Source of the DNA: Mesorhizobium wenxiniae
GTDB lineage: Bacteria > Pseudomonadota > Alphaproteobacteria > Rhizobiales > Rhizobiaceae
Length of the DNA stretch: 64,000 bases
Assembly (NCBI RefSeq): GCF_002284535.1
Contig: NZ_NPKH01000001.1
Coordinates: forward strand, 163,805-227,804
Direction: 5' to 3'
Shown here: positions 56,772-64,000 of the stretch, piece by piece
Numbering within the stretch: the first letter of the stretch is position 1
Layout: each line of letters opens with the position of its first letter
The notes under the pieces: generated by a model
Told to the model about the DNA's origin: nothing
Seen by the model: the letters and a program-made list of their open reading frames with translations, nothing else
Database searches by the model: none
Position numbers and translations under genes: made by a program

Positions 56772-57833
56772 ATGATGGAGGACCGGCCGATCAGAATCGC
56801 TAGGGGAAAGCGCGTCACAATAGCCGATCTCGCCCGCGAAGCCGGAGTCAGCGTAGCAACAGTCGATCGGGTTCTGAACGTCCGCCTTCCGGTGCGAGAG
56901 GAGACCGCCCAGCGGGTCCATGCGGCCGCGCACGCGATCGGCTATCATGCTGCCGGTCTCATCAAACAGCGCTTGCAGCAGCACCTGCCGCACTACAAGC
57001 TGGGCTTCATCTTGAGAAAACCTACCCACGATTTCTACCAAGATTTCGCTCGCAAGATCGAAGAGTCGGTCAGTATGGCTAAATCCTTCCACGGCCTTCC
57101 GATCATCGAGTTCGCGCAGTCACATTTGCCGCGTGACCTGCTCCCGCTTCTTAAGGACCTTGGGAGCCGCTGCCAGGCGATCGCCATGGTGGCGGCCGAT
57201 CACCCGAAAATCACAGCATCAGTCGAGGAGCTCAAGGCGAAAGGTATCCCGGTATTTTCGCTGCTATCCGACTTCGCCGATGGCGTGCGCGAGGGCTACA
57301 TCGGCCTCAACAACAGCAAGGTCGGACGGACTGCCGCTTGGGTGTTTTCCAAGGCCGCAAAACGGCCCGGCAAGGTGGCGGTGTTTGTCGGAAGCCATCG
57401 CTTCCAGGCGCATGCGACGCGGGAAACGGCCTTTCGTGCGTATTTTCGTGAGAACGCGCCAAAATTCGAGGTGCTTGATGCGCTCGTGAACCTTGATGAA
57501 CGGCAGCTCACTTACGAAAAATTGCTGGATCTTATGCAGCGGGAACCAGAGCTCGTCGGCTTCTATATGGCCGGCGGAGGGATAGAGGGGGCAATTTCCG
57601 CGCTCCGAGAAGAGGGGAGCGGTCAGGATCTCGTCGCGATCGTGAGTGAAATGACGCCGCAGTCACGTGGGGCGCTTGCGGATGACATCTTGACGATGGC
57701 GGTCGGCACGCCAATGCGCCGACTTTGCCAGGAGCTGATAATGGCAATGGAGCGGGCCATCAAAGCCGGCGTCGCGGAGAGCCCGGGGCAGACATTTCTG
57801 CCGTTCGACATTTATCTTCCGGAAAATATTTGA
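56772..57833 (+). CDS. LacI-family transcriptional regulator
   Basis: A 353-residue protein. VTIADLAREAGVSVATVDRV and LNVRLPVREETAQRVHAAAH form the LacI headpiece and hinge; the rest is a periplasmic-binding-protein-like sensor (YKLGFILRKPTHDFYQDFAR, AAWVFSKAAKRPGKVAVFVG). I place the start at ATG 56772 or 56775 because the earlier in-frame ATG at 56679 adds an unlikely stretch. It probably senses a sugar or cyclitol and controls the isomerase downstream and perhaps distant genes. Related regulators govern inositol catabolism in rhizobia. Confidence 0.8.
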   Translation: MMEDRPIRIARGKRVTIADLAREAGVSVATVDRVLNVRLPVREETAQRVHAAAHAIGYHAAGLIKQRLQQHLPHYKLGFILRKPTHDFYQDFARKIEESVSMAKSFHGLPIIEFAQSHLPRDLLPLLKDLGSRCQAIAMVAADHPKITASVEELKAKGIPVFSLLSDFADGVREGYIGLNNSKVGRTAAWVFSKAAKRPGKVAVFVGSHRFQAHATRETAFRAYFRENAPKFEVLDALVNLDERQLTYEKLLDLMQREPELVGFYMAGGGIEGAISALREEGSGQDLVAIVSEMTPQSRGALADDILTMAVGTPMRRLCQELIMAMERAIKAGVAESPGQTFLPFDIYLPENI

Positions 57834-57997
57834 GCTTGATGGATTTCTATCATGAGCGCCCATTTTCCTTTCACCGATGAAAGGAAAGCTCGATTGACTC
57901 GGCCGTCTCTGTCCGATCTGTGAACCGGCGTGGTTCCGTCTTGAAAGAAGCCGGATGCCGAAATGGCAGCCGCGCTTCATGGAAGGAAAGTCAAGCA

Positions 57998-58801
57998 ATG
58001 CGCCAGGTATCGCCCCGCTTTGCACTCGATCACATGGCGGCGCCCCGCCTTGACGTCAGTGCGCTTTTCGCGCTTGCCCGTGACCAAGGCCTGACCGACG
58101 TCCAAATCCGTTACCCTCATTTCAGCAATCCTGTCGCACGCGGCATTCCGGCTGCGGACGTCCGGTTTGCCGCTACCGAAGCGGGCGTCACGATCATCTC
58201 TGTCAACGCCTTGCAGCGGTTCAACGACTGGACTCCAACGCGTCAGGCCGAGGCAAGCAACCTCGCCGATTATGCGACGGCGTGCGGGGCGGAGACGCTC
58301 GTGTTGGTGCCGGCCAACCGCAGCTCGTGGCCCACCAATAGCGAGCGCCAGGACAATCTTCGTTTCGCTCTAAACGAGATCAAGCCAATCCTCCAGTCGC
58401 GGGGTCTGATCGGTCTCATCGAGCCGCTGGGTTTCCGAACCTGCTCGCTTCGATCAAAGAAGGAAGCGGCCGAGGCCGTTGCCGCGGTTGATGGCCAGTC
58501 CGTCTTTCGCCTCGTGCACGACACGTTCCACCACACCCTGGCCGGGGAGACATGCCTGTTCTGCGAGCTTACCGGCCTGGTGCACATTTCAAGCGTAAAC
58601 GACCCGACCTTCTGGATTTACCCCGATCGCTTTCTTGCAGGTTCCGACAATGGCAGCCAGATTCAGGCGCTGCTGGATGGCGGCTACGCGGGACCTTTCT
58701 CGTTCGAGCTGGTCGAGGAAGTCCATTCTCTGGACGATCTCGCAGGCGCACTTGCCGCCAGCATCGACTTTATCCGGCGAGGGCTATTGTCGTCAGAGTA
58801 G
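57998..58801 (+). CDS. TIM-barrel isomerase (IolI/xylose isomerase-like)
   Basis: A 267-residue AP-endonuclease-2 type barrel. Metal-ligand candidates are Glu in IGLIEPLGF, Asp and His in LVHDTFHHT, His in GLVHISSV and Glu in FSFELVEEVH. The start MRQVSPRFALDHMAAPRLDV resembles 2-keto-myo-inositol isomerases. It would interconvert a keto-inositol or similar sugar. It follows the LacI-type regulator by 164 bp, in the same direction. Inositol or rhizopine-like use is plausible but not proven. Confidence 0.7.
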   Translation: MRQVSPRFALDHMAAPRLDVSALFALARDQGLTDVQIRYPHFSNPVARGIPAADVRFAATEAGVTIISVNALQRFNDWTPTRQAEASNLADYATACGAETLVLVPANRSSWPTNSERQDNLRFALNEIKPILQSRGLIGLIEPLGFRTCSLRSKKEAAEAVAAVDGQSVFRLVHDTFHHTLAGETCLFCELTGLVHISSVNDPTFWIYPDRFLAGSDNGSQIQALLDGGYAGPFSFELVEEVHSLDDLAGALAASIDFIRRGLLSSE

Positions 58802-58849
58802 ATGGTGACAGGAGTAGTGACTATAGGTGCGCCTGAATTTTCCGTGGGT

Positions 58850-59767
58850 TCACAGCGGGACAGCCATCCGAGATGCCTCTTGCATCATTATCTCCCGCAT
58901 CCAGATGCTTGCCGGATCGCTATTGTGGAGGGCCGGCCATTGGAGGGTCTCGGTGAATGTGGGAAATGGCAGCGGAAGTTCGATAACCCGCAGGGGGAAC
59001 GTTTTTTCGAAATGCCTGACCAGCCGCAAGGGCATGGTCGCTATACGAGCTGTGCCGGACACCATAGGTGGAATCATGCTGAAGCCCTGCACGGCGACCT
59101 CGACACGTCTCTTAAGGCCATGCTCAAGCAAAAACCATTCCTCGATAGACGGCTTCATCGTACGCCCGAACCTGACCGCGACGTGCCTCATCGACATGTA
59201 TCTCTCGAATGTAAGCTGCTGTGGCAGCTGCTTGTTTGTGGGACAGCCTACGCACACGAGCTTCTCGTCAAACAGCGGAACGCTTGAATGCACACTCGAC
59301 GTGAACATATCCGGTAGAATTAGAAAATCGACGTCACCGCGCCGGAGAAGCTCATCGGGGCTATCGTCGACAGGCAGCAGTTCGAAGCTGACGGCGGGGG
59401 CTTCCCGTGCAATACGCTCCACAAGCTTTTCGAAAAATACGAGCGTGACGAAATCGGAAAGAATGATCCTGAAGAGGCGATCGGCTCGAGCTGGGTCAAA
59501 CGGATCCGAAGAAATAATCGAGCACTGGATGTGCTGGAGAGCGTCGCGAACTGCGGGGGCAAATGCTGCCGCACGCGGGGTTAGAAATCGTTCGCGACCT
59601 CTTATCGTAAACAGTTCATCGCGGAAATAATCGCGCAGTCGGGCGACGGCCGCACTCATGGCGGGCTGACTCAGGTTGATCCTGCGTGCCGCCGCCGAGA
59701 GATTACGCTCCGTCAGGAGTGCGTCGAGCACAACGAGGAGATTTAGATCAAGTCCTTTGAAACGCAT
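58850..59767 (-). CDS. nodD: Nodulation transcriptional activator NodD (intact)
   Basis: A 305-residue LysR-type regulator. The HTH is [29 protein letters not shown]; the ligand domain contains [26 protein letters not shown] and ends [24 protein letters not shown]. It binds nod boxes and activates nod genes with plant flavonoids. The start at 59767 ([11 protein letters not shown]) is the standard NodD start; an upstream frame to 59809 reads through part of the nod box. It is the only intact one of four nodD loci in the window and is divergent from the nod box at 59777. Confidence 0.95.
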   Translation of the reverse strand: MRFKGLDLNLLVVLDALLTERNLSAAARRINLSQPAMSAAVARLRDYFRDELFTIRGRERFLTPRAAAFAPAVRDALQHIQCSIISSDPFDPARADRLFRIILSDFVTLVFFEKLVERIAREAPAVSFELLPVDDSPDELLRRGDVDFLILPDMFTSSVHSSVPLFDEKLVCVGCPTNKQLPQQLTFERYMSMRHVAVRFGRTMKPSIEEWFLLEHGLKRRVEVAVQGFSMIPPMVSGTARIATMPLRLVRHFEKTFPLRVIELPLPFPTFTETLQWPALHNSDPASIWMREIMMQEASRMAVPL

Positions 59768-59776
59768 GTCATCAGC

Positions 59777-59826
59777 CATCCATGGGATGGATGCCTTTAA
59801 CCGAAACAAACGACTTTAACAATTTA
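59777..59826 (+). promoter_or_regulatory. nod box 3 (orphan, beside intact nodD)
   Basis: Begins ATCCATGGGATGGATG and continues ACCGAAACAAACGACTTTAA, a good match. It points to the right, where no nod gene follows for 2.6 kb; an IS110 element occupies part of the space. It may still autoregulate nodD. Confidence 0.8.
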
Positions 59827-60214
59827 GCATTCTTGCAATCTTTTGTCGCAAAAAGTTTATGATGGATGACGTTAAGGTCCGACATATGAGCCGCGTGATC
59901 TGCCGAAGCGAGCAATCGTACGTACTGTGCAGGTCAGAGATTAGCGGTTTGAAATGCCGGGCCGATGGCGCCGGGCTATCAACCAGCGTCTTCGGCGGCC
60001 CCGACCTAGCTAGGCGTGGAACCTAATAGGGTGCACCCTTCCAGTCCGAGGCGACTGATGGGCGGTTTGATCCTAAGCTGCCGTGAGGCCTGTGTTGTAT
60101 CGGCGAGGCCAATGCAGCAGTTCGGCAGCGTCTTTGAGAGCTGTTGTAGGCTCGGCCTAAGCCCATTGGCGCAAGCCTGTCTGAACGAAGCGCTTGGCCT
60201 TGCTGTTATCCGGT
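59827..60214. other. Stretch after the orphan nod box, no gene
   Basis: About 390 bp without a recognisable coding sequence; no nodA-like residue was found. Presumably the former nod-box target has been lost. Confidence 0.4.
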
Positions 60215-60464
60215 GGTGATCTGTGGTGCCTTTTCGTCCTGCTGTTCTTGTTTTGGAACGCCCTTATGGTGAGCCCATCCGGGACGTGGGGCACCGGGAG
60301 CACGAAGGTGCAGGCAGGCCGTCAATAGACCGTGGGCTGAGAGCCCGAGCTCGTTACATGGCCGCCCCTCGCGACTTTCCCGGAGGCGCTGCGAGCGCGG
60401 ATCAGTAGATGTCGTGTTACCCGCCAGCTCCCGTCTTTGACCGAGCCAAGAAGGAGGAACGGGC
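60215..60464 (+). other. Non-coding leader of the IS110 element (candidate bridge-RNA region)
   Basis: About 250 bp precede the transposase start and contain several short inverted repeats (for example GGGCTGAGAGCCC at 60333-60345). In IS110-group elements this position encodes the bridge RNA that guides target choice. The location fits; the element's exact ends were not found. Confidence 0.35.
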
Positions 60465-61690
60465 ATGCGCATCATCGGACTGGATATTCACCGCGCCTTC
60501 GCCGAAGCAGTGGCATGGGAGGATGGCAGGCTCAGGCGACTCGGCCGCGTCGACATGCCGCGCGATCTGCTGGCGGCGTTCGCCGCGAAGCTGTCGCCGA
60601 ACGATGTCGGGGTGATCGAGGCCACCGGCAACGCGACGTCCGCTGCAGCTGTGGTTGCGCCGCATGTGAAGAAGGTGGGGATCGGCAACCCGAAACAGGT
60701 GCGTATCATTGCCTATGCCAAGATCAAAACGACGATCGACGCCGACGTTCTTGCGCAGCTCTATGCCAGCGGCTTCTTGCCAGAAGTCTGGATTGCGGAC
60801 GAGCCGACGCAGGCTCTGCGTCGACAGGTGACACGGCGCAATCAGATTGTCCGACAGAGATCTCGATGAAGACCGTCATCCAGTCGATCCTTCATAGCCA
60901 CCTGATCCCGTCCTGCCCGCATGCCGACCTGTGCGGCGCCAAGGGTCGGACCTGGTTAATCGAGCAGGTCGTACCGCAGGACGAGCGCCTCGCGATCGAT
61001 CGGCATCTGCGCGAGTTCGACCGATTGGGCGAAGACCTCCAGGTCATCGAACGCGATCTTGCCCGCTCGGCTCTCGAGGATGAAGGCGTGAAGCGGCTGA
61101 TGACCATTCCCGGCGTCGACATCACCGTCGCGCTGGCGATGAAGGCGGCGATCGGCGACGTGTCGCGCTCGACGATCCGCAGAAGCTCGTGACCTATCTC
61201 GGGTTGAACCCAAGCGTCCGACAGTCCGGCCAGGTCCGGCCTACCATGGGCGGATCACCAAGCAGGGCCGTGGTCATGCGCGCGGCATGCTCGTCGAGGC
61301 GGCCTGGGCGGCCGCTCGTGCTCCCGGACCGTTGCGAGCCTTCTCCCTGCGGCGTGCGAGCCCGGCGCGGACAGCATGTCGCGGCCGTGGCAACCGCACG
61401 CAAACTCTCTGTCGTGATCTGGCATCTGTTGATGAAGGGCGAGAGTTACGCGTGGGCTCGACCCTCCCTGCATGCCAAGAAGCTTGCGCGATGTGGAACT
61501 CAAGGCCGGGAGCAAGGCTGTGCGCGGCCAAAAGGGAGCCGCGCACGCCTACAACATAAAGAGCTACCGGGAAGAAGAGCGCCGCTGGGTGGAGCAGGCC
61601 GAGGGCGCCTATGCACGCCTCGCCGCCGGTTGGAACCCACGAGGTCCGAAGAGGGTAGGCACGGATGCCGCAAACGAGGCGCGACGATAG
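60465..61690 (+). mobile_element. IS110-family element with frameshifted transposase
   Basis: The N-terminal part MRIIGLDIHRAFAEAVAWED and VGVIEATGNAT holds the RuvC-like DEDD acidic residues. After 60850 the match changes frame (RLAIDRHLREFDRLGEDLQV, then LMTIPGVDITVALAMKAAIG) and again near 61165 (DPQKLVTYLGLNPSVRQSG), 61235 and 61400 (the last piece is AYNIKSYREEERRWVEQAEG). At least four lesions, so it is inactive. Different sub-lineage from the remnant at 43060. Confidence 0.8.
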
Positions 61691-62128
61691 AAGCTGCGCG
61701 GCAGGGCTCTCATCTCGGACCCTGCTCTTCGCCACGCGGTCGTCCGTGCGCGACAGGAGAATAGCGCAGATTTATCAAAAAGGCTCTTGTCGATCACATC
61801 AGTGGTCTTGGGCGCTGTACGGCCGGGTGAAGACTTTGCAGGTGGCCCGGAAAGCGTTTGACCTGTAGCGAAGCAATTGTCGTCATTACGCGCTCGACCC
61901 GGGCGCCCAGCTTGGCATAAGAGCTACGTGGCCTCAGGAAGCGTCGTCAATGCAGACCATGGACGAATTCCCAGCCGATGCCGAGATGCAGGTCGACCGT
62001 GCCTGTCGCCGTCCGGTGATGCGATGCCCCCGAGCGCATGAGTTCGCCCCGGATGCTCCCGGTCACGACGCACGGGTTCGGGTTCCAAGGCGCTCAGTTT
62101 GTTCGCGCCCAATCGGTGTAGGACGCGG
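61691..62128. other. No recognisable gene
   Basis: About 440 bp of debris between the IS110 element and nodD remnant 3. Short frames only. Confidence 0.4.
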
Positions 62129-62469
62129 CAGAAATACGAGCGTGACGAAATCGGAAAGAATGATCCTGAAGCGGCGATTCGGTAGACCCGGGTCAAACTA
62201 TCCGACGAAATAAACGAGCACTGGATGGGCAGGAGAGCGTCGCGAACTGGAGGGCAAGAGCTCCCGGACGCAGCGTTAAGTTTGAATACCTCCGCGGACA
62301 TGGTCGCGAGCTCATCGCGCAAATAATCGAGCAGCCGAGCGCCGGCCGCACTCATGACCGGCTGGGCTCGGTTAATCTTGCATGCCGCGCCCATGAGGTT
62401 GCGCTCTGTCGGGAGTGCGTCGAGCACAACGAGGAGATGTAGTTCACGACCTTTGAAACGCGTGGTCAA
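62129..62469 (-). pseudogene. nodD remnant 3
   Basis: From 62469 the frame reads [22 protein letters not shown] and AQPVMSAAGARLLDYLRDEL, close to the NodD HTH, then decays; ISSD and later [11 protein letters not shown] are frame-shifted NodD residues matching DNA at 59440-59690. About the first 110 codons are represented. Divergent from the nod box at 62472. Confidence 0.8.
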
Positions 62470-62471
62470 CT

Positions 62472-62519
62472 ATCCAAAGTGTGGATGCCTTTCATCGAAA
62501 CAAACGATTTCATCAATGT
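62472..62519 (+). promoter_or_regulatory. nod box 4
   Basis: Identical over its length to nod box 1 (ATCCAAAGTGTGGATG, then ATCGAAACAAACGATTT and CATCAATGTT). It reads toward nodA remnant 2 and nodFE copy B. Confidence 0.85.
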
Positions 62520-62620
62520 TGTGGAATCCTGCATGGGCAGAAGCACCTGACGGACACCGATGCCCCACTGCCTCATGGCGTGGCGAGCGTCTTAAGAAAC
62601 CGCCCGAAAGGAGATTTTTC

Positions 62621-62795
62621 ATGCGCTCTACCGGGCAGTGGAGTGTTGGGAAAGGGAGTTGCAACTGACCGGCCATGTCAAACTGTCCGACTTCTTCCGA
62701 GCCTATGGACAGACTGGGAGACGCGCACGGTGTAGCGGCTCACATCGTCATACTGCACCTACGCCACACACCGGCCGGACCTGATCCGGCTTTAT
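62621..62795 (+). pseudogene. nodA remnant 2
   Basis: ATG 62621 gives MRSTGQWSVGKGSCN and stop, as in remnant 1. The shifted frame keeps CWERELQLTGHV, then jumps across a 75-bp deletion (the [11 protein letters not shown] region is gone) to DAHGVAAHI. More decayed than remnant 1, showing that it lost DNA after the duplication. Confidence 0.8.
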
Positions 62796-62909
62796 GAGCA
62801 TTGGGCTTTGTCAGTCGCACAAGCGTGGTGGCTATTTTCGCGAGGCGGCGCGCCTCAGGAACTGAGCCGCGTCCAGGTCGAAACGCGGGAAAGAAAGACA
62901 GGAAACAGA

Positions 62910-63191
62910 ATGGCCGATCAATTCGCAACGGACGTCATTGCCCTGATCAAGAAACGCGCCGAGTCGGAGAGCGGTGAGGGAATGCCTGCGTCATTCGTCG
63001 GCGAGATAACAATCGCCACGGAACTGGACGCGCTCGGGTTCGATTCGCTGGGTTTGGCGGACGTCCTCTGGGATGTGGAACAGGCCTACGGCATCAAGAT
63101 CGATATGAACACGGCCGATGCCTGGTCCAATCTCAAGAATGTCGGCGACGTCGTCGACGCCGTCCGCGGCTTGCTTGCGAAGGAGGCTTGA
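62910..63191 (+). CDS. nodF: Nodulation acyl carrier protein NodF (copy B)
   Basis: 93 residues, identical to copy A except one conservative change (VVDAVRG instead of VVEAVRG). The phosphopantetheine serine in GFDSLGLAD is present. It lies under nod box 4, directly before nodE copy B. Confidence 0.92.
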   Translation: MADQFATDVIALIKKRAESESGEGMPASFVGEITIATELDALGFDSLGLADVLWDVEQAYGIKIDMNTADAWSNLKNVGDVVDAVRGLLAKEA

Positions 63192-64000
63192 ATGGACAGG
63201 CGCGTCGTCATCACCGGAGTGGGCGGCCTGTGCGGACTGGGCACTGACGCCGCCTCTATGTGGAAAGAGATCCGCGAAGGCCGCTCCGCCATCGGCCCGC
63301 TCGCCAATTCCGAGCTTCATGACCTGGAGGGCATGACCGGCGCTGAGATCAAGGCGCTACCCGAGCACGACATCGATCGCAAGCAGCTCGTCTCCATGGC
63401 CCGCTTCAGCTTGCTCGCCGTGCTTGCAGCGCGCGAAGCCATGCGGCAGGCCGGACTTTCCTGCGACGAAGGGAATGCCCATCGCTTCGGCGCTACAGTG
63501 GGCGTCGGCGGCTTGGGCTGGGATGTAATGGAGGAAACTTACCGGGCCCTCCTTTTGGACGGCGCGAGGCGAGTTGGCATCCTCGCTGTACCCAAAACGA
63601 TGCCAAGCGCCGCCGCCGGCCAGGTGAGCTTGCGCCTCGGCTTGCGCGGGCCGGTGTTCGGGGTGACCTCCGCATGTGCCTCGGCCAACCATGCGATCGC
63701 CTCGGCGGTGGATCAGATCAAGCTGGGCCGGGCCGACGTAATGGTTTCCGGAGGCAGCGACGCACCCTTCGCATGGGGCGTGCTGAAAGCATGGGAAGCA
63801 ATGCGCGTGCTTTCACCCGATACCTGCCGGCCCTTCTCCGCCGATAGGAAGGGCCTGGTGCTGGGCGAGGGTGCTGGCATGGCCGTGCTGGAAAGCTACG
63901 AGCATGCCAGGGCGCGTGGTGCCACAATCCTTGCCGAGATCGCCGGCGTCGGCCTTTCCGCCGATGCCTTCCACATCGCCGCGCCATCTGTCGAGGGGCC
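63192..64000 (+). CDS. nodE: Nodulation beta-ketoacyl synthase NodE (copy B, partial at right edge)
   Basis: The first 269 residues are visible, with catalytic Cys in [12 protein letters not shown]; the two His lie beyond the window. Compared with copy A it has [11 protein letters not shown] instead of [11 protein letters not shown] near residue 61 and a different block at 107-148 ([20 protein letters not shown] and [17 protein letters not shown]). These versions agree better with the NodE consensus as I recall it, so copy B may be the standard enzyme and copy A the altered one. No stop or frameshift in the visible part. Confidence 0.9.
   Translation, partial: MDRRVVITGVGGLCGLGTDAASMWKEIREGRSAIGPLANSELHDLEGMTGAEIKALPEHDIDRKQLVSMARFSLLAVLAAREAMRQAGLSCDEGNAHRFGATVGVGGLGWDVMEETYRALLLDGARRVGILAVPKTMPSAAAGQVSLRLGLRGPVFGVTSACASANHAIASAVDQIKLGRADVMVSGGSDAPFAWGVLKAWEAMRVLSPDTCRPFSADRKGLVLGEGAGMAVLESYEHARARGATILAEIAGVGLSADAFHIAAPSVEG

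Larger units (their letters stand above)
62345..64000. repeat. nodD'-nod box-nodA'-nodFE duplication, copy B (continues past the window)
   Basis: The counterpart of 46248-48367. It carries a 75-bp deletion in the nodA wreck and a divergent block in nodE at 63510-63640. The last base of the window lies inside nodE. Confidence 0.9.

Overview
The window looks like an accessory (symbiosis-island type) segment of a high-GC alphaproteobacterial root-nodule symbiont, most likely Mesorhizobium. The reasons are a complete Nod-factor gene set (nodABCIJ, nodH, nodFE, nodD), nod boxes, a syrB homologue, NifA/sigma-54 type promoters, a relic of a C48 type III effector, and a dense litter of decayed insertion sequences and broken genes. 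The assignment to Mesorhizobium is inference from gene content, not from a marker gene.

Layout. (1) 1-6490: a defence-like island with the end of one CD-NTase carrying an AGS-C sensor, an S-4TM pore-type effector, a second CD-NTase with one frameshift, a HEPN protein, a DUF4238 protein, a Shedu (DUF4263) relic and a second HEPN-like protein. (2) 6571-12560: a C48/Ulp1 effector relic, an intact S46 peptidase, an amidohydrolase fragment and an IS256-family element with visible inverted repeats and an 8-bp target duplication. (3) 12560-23312: a nine-gene organosulfur operon (FMN reductase, SfnG, a five-gene LIV-type ABC transporter, SfnB, an SsuD-like monooxygenase and a FAD protein; the last five boundaries overlap or nearly touch in places). 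(4) 23400-26530: a methyltransferase behind a NifA/sigma-54 promoter and a decayed small gene; this block recurs, deleted, at 42392-42895. (5) 27115-33444: gltBD. (6) 33790-45343: a thioredoxin-fold protein with two upstream NifA sites, a TauD-type dioxygenase, a decayed copper-handling cluster, an HslV-like Ntn hydrolase, IS110, IS66 and tyrosine-recombinase remnants, and syrB. (7) 45600-64000: the nodulation region.

How the genes fit together. NodD with flavonoid would activate the nod boxes. NodC builds the chitin backbone, NodB de-N-acetylates it, NodA acylates it, NodFE supplies a special (probably unsaturated) acyl chain, NodH sulfates it and NodIJ export it. The module nodD / nod box / nodA has been copied repeatedly: one intact nodD and three nodD wrecks each sit beside a nod box, and two nodA wrecks each precede an intact nodFE pair. 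The two nodE copies are almost identical except for a focused block that maps to the acyl pocket, which is the most interesting signal in the window. Between nodH and nodD lie dctA, with a textbook sigma-54 promoter, a LacI-type regulator and a TIM-barrel isomerase, suggesting carbon supply functions carried with the symbiosis genes.

Limits: everything here was read by eye. Frames of broken genes, family names of small domains and all regulatory sites are inferences of the stated confidence. No tRNA, rRNA, CRISPR array or replication origin was recognised.
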